From the NCBI GenBank assembly GCA_940671915.1, contig CALNVZ010003434.1, positions 8,632,929 to 8,696,928 of the forward strand: a DNA stretch of 64,000 nt. The letters run 5' to 3'. The notes under the pieces were generated by a model. The model had not been told where the DNA came from. It saw nothing but the letters and a program-made list of their open reading frames with translations, and did not search any database. The DNA comes from Paracentrotus lividus (lineage: Eukaryota > Echinodermata > Echinoidea > Camarodonta > Echinidae). Positions 1-13,538 of the stretch are shown piece by piece. The position numbers and the translations under genes are program-made. Each line of letters opens with the position of its first letter. Within the stretch, counting starts at the first letter, position 1.

Positions 1-1402
1 CAATTGTAAACTCATAAAAATGTGTCTGAGCTATATCTCCAGAATACATAAAAGCCGCTCTAGCGCTATCTTGCCATCCTCTTAACTACACTGTATTTCC
101 CAGTTCTTCATGCTTCAAATTTAACATGCGGGTCAGCCCCGACGATCTCCGACTACAAGCGGAGGGATGACAAGAGAGAGAGAGAGATCAATCTGGTGCC
201 CCCTTTACTTTTAGTCAAACATCAATTTGGCCACCTAAATTAAGTTTAATATCAATTAAATATCCCCCCTTCTAATTTTTCCTTCCCCTCCCCCTTTTCT
301 CACTCTCCTCTCTCTTCCCTCCCCCTCCCTTTTCTCTTTTTCGCCCACTTTTTTTTTTTTTTTTTTTTTTCTTTCCTTCTCTTTGACTTTGTTTTTCTTC
401 ATTTGCTCCGACCATTGACATTGTTTGACACCGCACCCCACCCATCTGCCCATTCCTGCCCTATCCCTCATTCTTAGCTTAGCTTACTTACCGGGCAGCC
501 GCGTGCATACACACAGCTGACCCGCACAGCGATAGGCATAGCCATCTCTCTATCTAGTCCAGGGAAAGGTTGTGGGGTCTAACGTTAGGTTTGGGGACTG
601 GCTAAACCGACCAGCCCCCGTCGCGAAGCGACGGGAACTGACGAACCAGTTGACATATTTGGCGAAGTTTTGAAAATATCTACCGTAGAGGTGCCAGTTA
701 CCGACCGGGGGTCAGTAGTCGGCCACTCGAGTCTTTACCGTGACTTTTCTTTCCAACTGCGCTATACTATAGTTCTGAGTTACCGACAGCGTATTACACG
801 AGACGAATTGAAGATGAACTATCATACGGAAGTTTTTTTGTAAATGAATTTGTAAATTTAGCACAAAAATCCCAGAGAATAGGAAGTGTAGGTACCGATT
901 CGCGAAAATGCACAATTGTTTAACGGGTGAGTTAACTTTTAATAAATTTTTGTACTCTAATTATAATTTTTGAGTCTCACTTTTGATCGTATCAACGCAG
1001 TTTTATCGCACCGGTAAAATCCTCACGTCTGTCCACGAAGCTGACTTGAATAGAAATTTCTCCGTAGCTCCGAAAATGTTGTAATGTTATCGAAAACAGC
1101 TAGCGAGATGGCAGCTACACCAGTTACCGGCCCCCACCACCTTTAGTGCATTGTGGAGTGCGCGTTTGTGCACGGGGGTTTGAATACGTATATACCGCAT
1201 AATTTGTAGTAATTTCAATACTGTGCGTGAGTAATCTATATTGCTTGTTCAATTAGCGTTAATTAATTACCAAGTTCTTTGTTTTTTATGGTTTTTTTTA
1301 CTGATTCACTAGACTTTAAATCTTTGAATATTTATGCAATGAACTCAATAAACGTTTTGAATAAGAATAAATAAGAATAAAAGAAACTTGTGTCTAATCT
1401 GT

Positions 1403-1447
<45 letters not shown>

Positions 1448-3098
1448 TAATTCGAAAAACGTGATGAAGAGGGAGAGAGAAGGGGGGGGGGGTTAAAATA
1501 TGCTTTGATTGGTCGGAATTAATTACGTTTTTCATAATTTATTCAAAATCAACATAGACAGTTTATATTCCATCTGCTCTTAAAGATAAACACTTACCTT
1601 TTCGAAAAGTTAACGTTTTTCATCCTAGATTCTAAGCCAAAGTCACTACGAACCACCTTCATTATATTTTCCCCACTGACAAAATAAAACAAAAAAACAA
1701 AACAAGAACGAACCCAAACCATATTAAGGGCCCAATTTTCTTATTAGGCCTATTCTGTTACCCTTCTGCAAGTGTATCTTTTAATTGCTAAATTAATGAA
1801 AGTTATGGCATTTTCAAGTTCCACTTTTTTCTTTTTTCTTTTTTACAAAACAGTAATATGCACCACATGCAAATGAGAGAGTCACTCGCTATTTTTTTTC
1901 TTAAGAAATCTAGAATATTTTGTTTATTTGTTTGTTTGTTTGGTTGTTTGCTTGTTTGTTTTTGTTTTTGTTTTTGTTTTTTTGTTGTTGCAGATTCCAT
2001 AATTAGGAAGCTCTTCATTGAATCAATATAAGGCAATTACACATGTTCAAGAAGAAATAAACCTTAATTAACAATATAATGAAAAAAAAAATGAGGACAA
2101 CTGAACATATTTTCGTCCTATTTTCACTGCCAGTGGCGCATCCAGGAGTTTCGAATGAAGGGGGGGGGGTGGCTGTATAAGTTTGATCTTTTTATTTGAG
2201 CATGTACAGTCAAGGAGTCTTATACTAAATGTACATGAAATAATAATAAGGATTATTTGTGCATGTATTTACAGGCTTATAATCATAACTTAACATGATT
2301 ATCCAAAGTCCCCTTATACCCCCTCCCTCCCATAGTCCCAGCATTTCATACCCCGTTGTATATACTGAGAACTTTTTACAAAGCCCAATGATTCGTGGTT
2401 GTCAACCATGCTTGCAAGAAATTATTTTCATTTAAAGGGGAAACAAAGACAACTTTAAATAGATCAATGTCAGATGATTTGAAATAATGTTTTTATATGT
2501 TTAAGCAATCATGAGTGAAATAAACGGTCGACGGGTGTGATGATCTATATTTCTTCAGCCCGCATATATGCGGCTTCAGATCTACCTTTGATCGATAGCC
2601 GCTATACACGGAAGCAAAATTGTTAAACATTTCAAATATACTTAGGGAAAAAATTGTTTTGCCCCTCCGTATTGCATATGTCACCCCATTAGCATCATCA
2701 TAATCATTAACAAAATACATATAGCATAAAAGGTAAGTTTAAATCGGAATCGCCAAGTCTTCTGGGATACTATTATATAGGAGCAAAAAAAAACAACAAC
2801 AACAACAACAACAACAAAAGAAAGAAAAAAAAAAGACTGAATAATGACAAGGTAAGCTTTAAATCATTTCTTCAGCAAGTATAAGAAAGACAACTCAAAT
2901 GACTGTAAATCCAAGTAATCATGATGTGCTTGGATGATCAGCTGTCTTGCCACCTGAAATGAAATACAAAATACGGAAAAGGTATTAGTTTCTCTCTTAT
3001 ATATCCATGGGTCAACAAACTCCAAATGAGCTATGACCTTTATCTGACTCCTGGTTTTCCCCCATTTGTAGACAAGTCGTCATGGTAACGATGTAATG
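1..3098. other. Gene-poor repeat-rich left flank
   Basis: I see no supportable exon here. The stretch holds a CT-rich tract (about 280-375), one end of a hairpin-capped repeat near 600-665, a poly-T run (about 1406-1446), TTTG/TTTTTG simple repeats (about 1920-1985) and CAA repeats (about 2790-2817). A 'GGCGCATCCAGGAG' phrase near 2145, followed by a G run, resembles the 'GGATCCAGGGGGG' phrases of repeats near 4090. The short open frames are low-complexity (poly-K, poly-Q) and have no conserved protein features. Confidence 0.6.
600..665 (-). repeat. Hairpin-capped repeat, one end only
   Basis: The sequence here is the reverse complement of about 12736-12815, with few mismatches. It includes a perfect hairpin at 617-635 (8-bp stem CCCGTCGC, loop GAA) and the flanking phrase 'ACTGACGAACCAGTTGACAT'. 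Only this end of the repeat is recognisable here. It is probably a truncated copy of the repeat seen more completely at 12.2-12.8 kb. Confidence 0.6.
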
Positions 3099-3378
3099 NN
3101 NNNNNNNNNNNNNNNNNNNNNNNNNNNNNNNNNNNNNNNNNNNNNNNNNNNNNNNNNNNNNNNNNNNNNNNNNNNNNNNNNNNNNNNNNNNNNNNNNNNN
3201 NNNNNNNNNNNNNNNNNNNNNNNNNNNNNNNNNNNNNNNNNNNNNNNNNNNNNNNNNNNNNNNNNNNNNNNNNNNNNNNNNNNNNNNNNNNNNNNNNNNN
3301 NNNNNNNNNNNNNNNNNNNNNNNNNNNNNNNNNNNNNNNNNNNNNNNNNNNNNNNNNNNNNNNNNNNNNNNNNNNNNN
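3099..3378. other. Assembly gap (280 N)
   Basis: A run of 280 undetermined bases. Any open frame spanning it is an artefact. Confidence 1.
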
Positions 3379-4129
3379 CAAAGCCCGCTCCCTCCATTAC
3401 TAAACTCCACCCCTCCATTCTCATTGGCTTTATATTTCTTGTATACATCCAATCACAGGTTCGCCTGCCGACCCCAAACTTTTTTTTCTTCTGTTTATGT
3501 TCCCACGCTTAGGTTAAAATCTGATACTGTAATGTGCTTGTAAATTTCATGAGATTCCAGAGATAGTGGTGACCGAGATAGCATTCTTTACTTGTATACT
3601 AAAACCCAGTATTTTATCCTCTCCCCCGCCCCCCCCCCTCTCTCTCTCTCCCTCTCTTCCTCTATTGGCCGATTGTTTTTCCATGCGATTTCACACTCTT
3701 TGTCTCTTTAATTCCCCCTTTTTTTAAAAGTTTGTTTCTTTTGTTTTTGTTTGTTTGTTTTTGTTTTTTTTTTTCTATCTCTTTACTCGCTCTCATTCTC
3801 CACTCCTCTCTCTCTCCCTCTCTCTCTGTGCAGGACCCCTCCTTCCCACATTTTTTTTTTATATTACCTTTTATTAGTTATGTTTGTTTTAATTATCTCA
3901 TATATGCAAATAATGTTTTCACAAATAAATTAGCATATTTTAATCATAATAATTAATTATTATGCATGTTGTAAATAATAATCCAAGATCAGAAGGGGGG
4001 GGTATTATAATTATTTTCATTTATTTCGTTCATTATCATGGACCTGGAAAAAAAAATCACAGACTGGTTGTGAATAGTGACCCAGGTGCGGATCCAAGGG
4101 GGCTAGGGGCCTGCCCCCCCCCTCCCCCA

Positions 4130-4715
4130 AAAGAGAGAGAGGGGGGAGGGAGAAAATGAATGGAAAAGGGGAGAAAGGGAAAGAAAAGGGAGAGGGGTAG
4201 TAAAAGGAAGGGATAAAAGAGAGAGAAAAAGAGAAAAGAAAAGCAAGGAAGATTGAGAAAGGGGGAAGAGAGAGACAAGGGAGGAATGAAAGAGAGAATT
4301 AGAGAAAGGAGAGAAGGGAAAAGAGGGGAAAGGAAGAGAAGGGGAACTTGAGAGAGAGAAGAGAGGAAAAAAAAAGAGAAGAATGGGGAGAAAGGGAGGG
4401 GTATTAGAGAGAGAAAGGGGAAGGAAAATGGTGAGGGAAGTCGAAAGAGAAAGAAAGTAGAGAGTGAAAAGAAGAAGGGAAAGGGAGAGGGGAGAGATAA
4501 AGAAAGGGGAAATAGAGGGAGAAAAAAAAGGGAAAGGAGAGGGGAAAGAAAGGCAAAAAGAAAGAGTATGAAGAAGAAATAATGGAAAGGAAGAGAAGAA
4601 AGAAAAGAATAAAAAAAAAAAAAAAGGAGAGAAGGGAAAGTGAGTAGGAAAAGAGAGGGAAAATAGAAGTGGAAGGGAAAAGTGATATGTAAAGGACAAA
4701 GGAAGAGGGGAAAAA
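4130..4715 (+). repeat. Purine-only (GA-rich) tract, about 580 bp
   Basis: The + strand is almost entirely A and G for nearly 600 bases, with very few pyrimidine interruptions. The units vary (GAGA, GGAAAG, AAAAAG), so this is not a clean microsatellite. The opposite strand reads as a long Ser/Phe/Leu/Pro open frame only because it is pyrimidine-only; it is not a gene. Polypurine-polypyrimidine mirror-like DNA of this length can form triplex (H-DNA) structures, which is general knowledge about such tracts. A 'GCGGATCCAAGGGGGC' repeat phrase lies just upstream at about 4087. Confidence 0.85.
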
Positions 4716-5429
4716 AAAAAATCAGTTGTTAATATTTATTAAACCAATTATTGTGAATCTCGTAGCCTGAAATTAGCCCTTGCATCCTCTTGTACCAAAT
4801 ACCAAATGAATAGATTAGAATGGGAAAAATACTAGGGAGCTGAAGAGCAGCCTCGGCCCCCCATTCGGCAAAAGAAGAGAGAATAAGAAGGAAATTAAGA
4901 CAAGCCAAAAATATGAAAATTGACGATACGAGAGTAGGAGAATCTGCAAATAGCAAACCTTTCAAGTCACTAAATATGTTGGTTTTTTTTACTTTAAATT
5001 TTCTTCTAGTTACAAATGCATTAAAAAATTAATAAACGTTGAATATAAATTACAAATGGTACTAACTAGAACAGATGACATGGAAATACATCACGCACCA
5101 CACAAATGGATAATTTAGATAATCAATCCCCCCCCCCTATACCCCCGCGCCGCCCTCCAAAAGCAACATAACTTATTTCAGAGCGCCAACAACGTGGCCA
5201 CGTACAGGGGCCGGAAAACTGATGCCAGGTATGCGGGTACTAGCCCCCCATGTCACCGCGCGATGATCGCTCGCTGTGCGATCGTCGTAGGACTTCCGCG
5301 CAACTGCACATAGAATTCGGAAGCAGAAATATTTCGGCTTCAATACAAGCATAAAATCAAGAAGCTGGGTGAAGTATTGTTGTTTATACGTGTAAAAAAC
5401 TGCTTAAGTGCCGGACACCGGCACCTATA

Positions 5430-5915
5430 CGGTATACATGACCACAAATTTCGTGGTAAAAAATACCTTATTTTGAATTCATACTCACATTGAGTCAATT
5501 CTTTGAAGTTTTTCTCCGAATTGGTGACATCTGAAAATGTTTCACATGAAGTAATCACCTAATAATGTAGAAAAATACAGGAAAATTGAGTCCATCAACG
5601 TATATTTTCTCCGTGCGTGCGTTGTCTTCGCCATACGTCTTCGCAAGTAAAATGACGTCATAGAAAATGGCAGCGATGGCACCAACACTATGAGAAGAGA
5701 CAAGGCCAACGGAATTTAATTTGGTAAGTCAAGAAGCTCTTATATACTTTCATTTTTAGTCGTTGTTAGCGTGAAACATCATAGAAACATTACACAACAA
5801 CATTCAATTAAGATTGGATTAAATTGACCAGTATAATTCACTTTGCGCTCATCATCACTGAAAGTTACGCTGTAAATAGGGGTGGTGCCCCGTCGCCTTC
5901 GGCAACGGGGCTGTG
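5430..5915 (+). repeat. Hairpin-capped dispersed repeat, copy at 5.4-5.9 kb
   Basis: About 480 bases here match, in inverse orientation, 12205-12740. Shared landmarks in order are: 'GACCACAAATTTCGTGGT', a TTCACATGAAGTAATCA segment, CGTGCGTGCG, a CRE palindrome TGACGTCA (about 5653), the phrase 'ATGGCAGCGATGGCACCAAC', 'AGACAAGGCCAACGGAA', a GGTAAGTCAA splice-donor-like site (about 5723) and a GC-rich hairpin at 5887-5911. Just outside the left side is a second perfect hairpin, GTGCCGG-ACA-CCGGCAC (5409-5425). No protein is encoded. It could be a non-autonomous transposon that captured a promoter and first exon. Confidence 0.75.
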
Positions 5916-6777
5916 TATAGTTAGGGACTGGCCTAGTCTGGCGGTGTCGCCCCGCCAGTGCTACCCCGTCCACTCGCTGTTCGCTCATCGCCCATCGGCG
6001 TGGTTCGAATTACAAAAAAAAACAAACATTTGCTTGTCTAATCACTCACACTAATTGTCAACATAAGAAAAAACTGTAGAATGCATTTATAATAAATTGA
6101 AAAAATATACAAAGACATATAAAAAGAAGAAAGACGTGACTTACTGGCGCTGTTACCGCACGTTTTCAGCGTGAACATTGCTGCCATCTTTTTACGTAAA
6201 TTGTCTTTTAATTCAAGCTCGTACGATTTTAGTCTAAAATAAATTATGGTCATTGAACAGTTAAGCTAAATAGCACATATCTATTTCATTTTTTTAGTAT
6301 ATTGATTTTTAAAATAAAATGGTGGTACTTTCTTTCTCGATCAGAAATATTTTATTAGAGGTAATTTTTTTTTAGAAGTGGAAGTTTCAGCAAATTGGCA
6401 GCTTTGGTTAAAGGATGCATCTGATCCACAGAAATTTCTATTTCTGTGATCTGATCTAGTATCATTTCTGATCTGCCCTCGCGATGCGCGCCGCGCTCAT
6501 CTATTATTGATCATTCGTAGGCCTAATGAATTTCTCGACTATATTTGAAGCTACTAGTAATTGGAAAAGAAATTTTTTCGTACGGTTGTCAATAATTTTC
6601 GACTGTTATCACCAACTGAAATATAATTTGTCACAGATGCTAAAAAAAAAAGAAGAGAGGAAACTTCGTAAATGACACGGAAATTTAATCTGGACAATCT
6701 GCTCTGATCCATAGTTTAAAAGCGTAATTCACGAAACAAAAAAAAACAACAATAAAAAGTCAGAGTGTGACTCAATT

Positions 6778-7049
6778 ATACTGCCCTACTTTGGCAAAAG
6801 GAAGCAAGTGACAAAAGTGACATTTCCTGTAAAAGAGCAAAACGTGTATATCATTTACACTGATGTCAATGTAATCTCCTAATGTCTTAACTTAGATATT
6901 TCAAAGATGGATAAACTTTGAGACATTAAAAGTCTATTAAATTTGGACAGCAAAAAGATGGCACCAAATGAAATATGGAAACATTAAAAACTTAAATTTG
7001 ATTAGTAGGCCTATGTCACTTGCTTCCTTTTGCCAAAGTAGGGCAGTAT
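6778..7049. mobile_element. Palindromic MITE with about 35-bp terminal inverted repeats
   Basis: The left end CTGCCCTACTTTGGCAAAAG (from 6781) is repeated exactly in reverse complement at the right end (to 7046). The identity extends inward through GAAGCAAGTGAC, giving roughly 35 bp of perfect inverted repeat. Both sides are flanked by TATA, consistent with a TA-type target. The core of about 200 bp is non-coding. The flanks are tandemly duplicated: 'GACTCAATTAT' followed by 'GTGCCAGCGACAT' occurs uninterrupted near 7160-7185, which looks like the empty site. Confidence 0.85.
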
Positions 7050-8449
7050 ACTATCAGGTGCCAGCGACATCTGGGACTTATATAAGCATAATGCATTTCT
7101 GTCTCATATTGATTGAATGTATTCACGTGCATTCACGAAAAAAAAAAAATCAGACTATATGACTCAATTATGTGCCAGCGACATTTGGGAAAAATACATT
7201 ACATTTTATCTGTCTCATATTAATTGAATGTTGAATTTAAATTATTTTATTCATCATATCTGAATTCCATCATATAGTCTCGATTCCATTAGGCATTTAC
7301 AAATAAATGAATGTGTAAACAATAGGGTTTCACACACAAATGGCAATGGAGGATTAAGGGGACGCAACAGACCGCATGCAACCCCTATTTAAATTTTTTT
7401 TTTTTTAATGGCTGTGCCTCTATTTTTCACACCCCCGCCATTCTCGGGCCTTGTATCCGACCGCCGCTGCTTGACATCACTAACAACTTTGAAGAGGAAT
7501 GTTTATTATGCAATATAATCTAAATGTCTGATTTCAAGGGCCTTTAAGCTTTTTAATAACATTTTGTATTTCAGACGAGTATAGTTTTTATATAGGCCCT
7601 AATGAGCTAGATAACATTAGATTTAGCAATATAGGCCTAATGTGACTGATATGCCTGAGAGAGAAGAATCGATTATAAGAAATTATATGATATTAATTTT
7701 TTTACAAATGAGAAAAATGCATAACAGGATCGTAACATGTTCAATGCAATGATGTGCTTGACAAAGAAACTGTATATACAAGGTTGCTCATAATTTTATG
7801 GGGCTTTTTTTATCAGTGTGTTTGTCAGTTTTTGTCCCTACCCTTCCCGGGGATTTTTTCTTTTGGCAATTAAAGTTTGTGAACGCCAACAATGCCCAAT
7901 TTTGCCATTTTGAGGACTGACTGCTACCCCAGGAAACATTTGTGGGTGTACAGGGTTGTTATTGTTCTTCAAGTGGGTTCCATGCTTCGGTATGAAAGTG
8001 TAAAAGTTTATTTTGATTTATTGGTTCAAAATTAATTTTATTCGTATTTGCATTATACAGACATTCTATTTTTCCAAAAATGTATTGTAGAAGCTCAGCT
8101 AAACATGAATCATAATAAACATAAATATACCCAGGTCGAAATTCCCATAGAGACCAGTAGAAACCAGTAGACACCTTTTACTGGCTTCTATTGGTGTCAC
8201 GTAAACCAATATATTCCACTGGTTTACGGAAGTAGCGTTAATGTCAAACCAATACAAACCAGTTATAACCCAGTAGACTCTAATGGTATAAGGACCTGTA
8301 GAAACCAGTATAAAACGAGTATGATATACTGGTTTGCACAGTGATATAAAATTACAAATTCAAACCAATATAAACAATTAGAAACCAGTATAGAGTCTAA
8401 TGGCAATAAGACCAATAGAAACCATCACAGACCATTGGGCCTACAAAGA

Positions 8450-9000
8450 TGAAGTCAAACCAATACAAACCATTAGACTCTACCGGTTATATAAGCCATT
8501 ACAAACAAGTAGGATGTAATGGTTATAAAGTCTCGAAGTCAAACCAATACAAACCATTAGACTCTACCGGTTATACAAGCCATTACAAACCGGTAGGATG
8601 TAATGGTCATAAAGTCTCGAAGTCAAACCAATAAACCATTAGAAACAAAGACCAGTATAAACCAATAAAATTGATATAATCTATTGGTTTGCGTATAGCG
8701 ATATAAAAATTATAAGTCAAACCAATACAAACCATAAGACTATATACCGGTTATAAAGCCATTACAAACCAGTAGGATGTAATGGTTATAAAGTCTCAAA
8801 GTCAAACCAATATAAACCATTAGAAACAAAGACCAGTATAAACCAATAAAATTAATATAATCTACTAGTTTGCGTAGCGATATAATTATTATAAGTCAAA
8901 CCAATACAAACCATTAGACTCTACCGGTTATACAAGTCATTACAAACCAGTAGGATGTATGGTTATAAAGACTAGTCAACCAATATAATCCATCAGGAAC
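8450..9000. repeat. Tandem array of ACCAATACAAACCATTAGA units
   Basis: Inside the TIR element, a unit of about 85 bp recurs four to five times with deletions. It starts AAGTCAAACCAATACAAACC, then TTAGACTCTACCGGTTAT, then GCCATTACAAACC and TAGGATGTAATGGT. Short open frames here simply translate the repeat. Confidence 0.8.
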
Positions 9001-9181
9001 GGAAGACCAGTAAAAGCCAATAAAAAATATATATAATCTTATGTTTTGCATAGAGATTTAAAAATACTTAATCAAACCAATACAATACAACACATTATGG
9101 TCGACTTGTTAAAAGACCATCGGAAAGCATTAGGAAAAAATGATTTGCACATTGATCTGTTGATGTAAAAATAAAAAAGGA

Positions 9182-9380
<199 letters not shown>

Positions 9381-10139
9381 GTAAATGGATGGTTATGGGC
9401 ACTGGACATGTATATATTTTTCTTTTTTAATGTAATAATATGTTTATAAAAACATATTATATAACTATGAAATTATGATTCATTATCATGTAATGATAAT
9501 TATGAAATATATTAGTTCAAGAGACAAGTACAATGTCATACGGCAGTTTGAACAGGAATTTAACAAAAAAAGTCAATCTTTGAGATACCATTAGAGCCCA
9601 ATGATTTTACAGACCAGTAGAAACCATTAAAAAACCATTAGGACCTAATGAATATGAATATTCATGATGTATAATCAAAGGGTGTATGCGAATCAATATT
9701 TATATGTGATTTGTTGGAATAAAATAGTGATTCCATTTAATATTTACAAAATATTTTATATATTCTCATACATGTTCCACATATGAATTTGAATCAATGA
9801 ACGAAAATTGTAAAAGTTCAACTCTTTGCATAATTACAGTTTATTAATTACTAAACTGATAACATGTAACCAATAAACTACATGCTCTCCCTAAACTACA
9901 AGTATGGACAAGGTTTTGTATTCCCTAAATGCAAACTGTCAACTTGTTTCCATTGCACATTGGAATTAAGTTTAGGACACACCATGAGTAGGTGTATATT
10001 AACATTGTAATAGTTAAAATTATTGCAAGTGCTAATTAACACTCTGCTAATTGGTTGCGGATAGAAATATCAGTTGAGATTTCTATTGGTTTTCTACTGA
10101 TTCCAGTAGAGTTCCAGTAGATTCAAAACTCTACTGGTT

Positions 10140-10645
10140 TGTACTGGTCAGTGTTTCATTTTCCATCTTCAAACCAGTAGAAACCAATAGAAACCAATGT
10201 TTCATTATCCATATTGAAAACAGTAGAAACCAATAGAAACCAATGTTTCATTTATCCATATTGAAAACAGTAGAACCAATAGAAACCAATGTTTCATTAT
10301 CCATATTGAAAACAGTAAACCAATAGAAACCAATGTTTCATTATCCATATTGAAAACAGTAGGAACCAATAGAAACAATTGTTTCATTATCCATATTGAA
10401 AACAGTAGAAACCAATAGAAACCAATGTTTCATTATCCATATTGAAAACAGTAGAAACCAATAGAAACCAATGTTTATTTATCCATATTGAAAACAGTAG
10501 AAACCAATAGAAACCAATGTTTATTTATCCATATTGAAAACAGTAGAAACCAATAGAAACCAATGTTTCATTATCCATATTGAAAACAGTACAAACCAAT
10601 AGAAACCAATGTTTCATTATCCATATTGAAAACAGTAGAAACCAG
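10140..10645. repeat. Minisatellite, about 45-bp unit, about ten copies
   Basis: The unit is approximately CAGTAGAAACCAATAGAAAC followed by CAATGTTTCATTATCCATAT and TGAAAA. Copies are more than 90% alike by eye and vary by small deletions. It occupies the right half of the 8130-10723 element. Confidence 0.9.
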
Positions 10646-10723
10646 TAGATATTTGACCAGCAAAAACCAGTGGAAATTTCTACTGTTTATCTCTACTGGT
10701 GTCTATGGGAATTTCGACCTGGG

Positions 10724-12190
10724 TAAATAGTATAGTAACCATTCACAATCTTGTCAACTTATGGCTGATACAACAGTTCGGGAAACTAAATAAAAAATTA
10801 CGGGTTTCCTGTTGTTTATTATTTCTTTTGTTTTTAACATAAAGGTAGAATAAAATATTCCAGTATTTCACCAATCACATTCTTTACTTTCCCGTTAAAC
10901 TAGAAACCAAAGCACAGTGTGTATAGCTTTAACATAAAGAACACTAACAGTAACAACCCTACACTTCAGACCGGTTTCTTGCCGGAAGGACCGAGGGGGC
11001 CTCATGTCGGCCGGGTAGCAAAAAGAAGCCTTTTTGGAAGGAGCTCGGAGAAAAACATCACAAAACAAAAATGGGCATTGTGGGGGCTGACAAATAGAAA
11101 TATCACTGGGAATAGTTGGGGAAGCAGCATCCAGAAAGAAACCAGGGTCCCGAAAATGAAAGTGGAGCCAAACATATGGAATTTGAGCTGGAGCAAACTG
11201 ATGTTACTGAAACTATTATGACTATTGAGCCACTATACAAATAAATGATCAATATTTCAGAAGTTTTCGCTAAAAGTGACTTAAAAAATTATGGAAAGTG
11301 CAAGTGAGAGATTAAAAAAAAAAAAACATGCTTATTGCATTGAATGTCTTTATGAAACGCACATTTCATGGTATTATCATCATGGAGGTTGTGACGGATC
11401 GAGAATAACCTGCCCCCGGACCGACCTAGCCCTGGTCCATTGATCAGGAACAGGCTGTCCTTAAGAGGCACTAAGAGGTCTAGCCCAACATCATAGAATA
11501 TATATTGTAATATTGGGATATTATAAGTTTCTCATAAAATGTTTCAATGAAATTCAATCAATGAAGTATTAAACTTGGTACTTAGCCTAATTGTGTAACA
11601 TCCAGAAAATGGGCACTAAATAAACCATTCATTTTCAAATAATTCAGAACCGGAAGGTCAGAGGAGCACATACCAACACAGTAAAAGGATGTTTGTCCAT
11701 TCATTTGCCCATTTTTAGAAGTAACTTGTAATAGGAAGGGTCTATTATAACTATTTAATTATGAGGTTCCAAGATAATTGATTTGGGGAGTGAGACTGGT
11801 GAGCATCGCTTTCCAATCATCTAGATACATATACATCCACATTCTATTCGCGCACTGACAGATTTGAGGCGCCTCGTCCCGCTGGACAAGTTCTGCTAAC
11901 ATTTTGTAATTGTGTGTGCTTTTGCACGACATTTAAGAGCTGATTCTGAAGAAAGATACAAGGAAAGCCGTCAAGCAACTCTGTGCAATCAGAATAAGGT
12001 AAATATCTCAACTATTTCATTCAATCTCTATCAAATACAGGCCGCCGCTTGTAATAAATACTGTACTATTCTGTAGTCCCATGTATTGAAATCCATGTAA
12101 GTAGGCCTACTAACTATTCGATATTCAGAATTCTGGCACCAGTACCTAAAGTCGCCGTTTTGTCCGGACAAACAACCCGTCCGGACATAC
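10724..12190. other. Stretch without recognisable genes
   Basis: I find no conserved coding segment. A stretch at about 11940-11998 ends in a good splice-donor sequence (AATAAG, then GTAAATAT) and could be a non-coding exon, but nothing else supports that. A palindrome TTGTCCGGACAA sits at 12160-12171, next to a second GTCCGGAC. Confidence 0.4.
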
Positions 12191-12204
12191 AACAACCGGG
12201 TATA

Positions 12205-12815
12205 TAACTATACACAGCCCCGTTGCCGAAGGCGACGGGGCTGTAGAATCTACTTCCACCACCCCCATTTACAGCAAAATTTCCAGCGATGATGAGCGAT
12301 CAGGTAATTATACTGGTTAATATGATTGATAAATCTAATGTTAAAATGTAATTCAACGGGATGTATGAATGATATTTCAAGATACGGCCGTTATAAAACC
12401 GAATTATAGAAGAGCTTTTTGACTTACCAAACTGAATTTTCCGTTGGCCTTGTCTCTTCTCATAGTGTTGGTGCCATCGCTGCCATTAGTATGACGTCAT
12501 TTTACTGTGCGAAGACGTATTTAACTCTGTGGCGAAGACAGCGCACGCACGCGCACGAAGAAATATACGTGGATGGACCCAATTTTCCTGTATTTTTGTT
12601 CATTATTAGTTGATTACTTCATGTGAAACATTTGCAGATGTCACCAATTCGAGAAAAAACTTCAAAGATTTTATTTAATGTTAGTATGAATTCAAATAAG
12701 GTATTTTTGACCACGAAATTTGTGGTCATGTATAGATATTTTCAAACCTTCACCAAATATGTTTACTGGTTCGTCAGTTCCCGTCGCTTCGCGACGGGGG
12801 CTGGTCAGTTTAGCA
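12205..12815 (-). repeat. Hairpin-capped dispersed repeat, fullest copy
   Basis: This copy is bounded on both sides by GC-rich hairpins. The left one, CAGCCCCGTTGCC-GAA-GGCGACGGGGCTG, lies at 12215-12243; the right one, CCCGTCGC-TTC-GCGACGGG, at 12780-12798. The inside is the inverted partner of 5430-5915, including TGACGTCA (about 12492), the ATGGCAGCGATGGCACCAAC phrase and a GGTAAGTCAA donor-like site on the - strand. The right end matches 600-665 in inverse orientation. No open frame is conserved between copies. I infer a non-autonomous mobile element; its class is unknown. Confidence 0.75.
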
Positions 12816-13538
12816 CCAGTAGTGACCAGTCCATGTCGATGGTTTGTCAATTGCTGCACATTATTATAGAACTCATAACACCATAAATATGCATGAATTG
12901 CGAATTCCCACCCTGCACGTAGAAATGTTTACTCCATGATTTAATAATTTATGCACGACGCTCGAATGATCACGTTTAGCATATGATTGAAATACACTAA
13001 CTAGTTATTTGTGCCTTCCAATGAACAATATATTCTAGATCTAGTCACGATAAAATTTAGATTCGTCATTTATTTTTTTGGTAAGTCCTCATTTCTTTAT
13101 ACGTTTTCAAATATTGGGCGTAGTCCGACAGTGGATTCGTTAAAGTTCCTTTTTATATTTCTCTTCTTTATTCTAAAAAATATTGAAATAGTGGGTCTAC
13201 GCTTAACCTTTTGTGAAGTCGAGTCTTGCAGTTTTTCTTGCAAAATGGGTCCACTTTGGTTATGATTGACAGCGCGCACGACAAAGCGGTCTTTATCGGG
13301 AACAGCTGAATCGCGTTGTTTAGTTACGGTCAACGCACTTCAGTCATCGCAACCAGGAGGCGGAGCTCTGCGCGATAGCTAATCAGAGCGGCCCAACGAT
13401 CAAAATGCATTGTTCTCTAGCTCTGCAAAAACAAACTTGTAGACTTTTTTACGTGCCCTGCCCAATCATGGAGCTCAGAAGCTTGTGCTGTAATATTAGA
13501 CTCTTTAACAATAGTATAGGCCTACCTTACTGCGGCAA

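Noticed and set aside
3012-3512. Open frames crossing the N run
   Set aside because: Undetermined bases cannot stop a frame; the flanks show no gene.
4103-4699. 198-aa Ser/Phe/Leu/Pro frame on the - strand
   Set aside because: It arises from the pyrimidine strand of the purine tract; composition alone explains the open frame.
10919-11221. 100-aa open frame on the + strand
   Set aside because: No recognisable domain, no codon-bias or splice evidence, and surrounded by repeats.
11940-11998. Possible upstream non-coding exon with an AAG/GTAAAT donor
   Set aside because: A single donor-like site without promoter, acceptor partner or coding support; not listed as a gene part.
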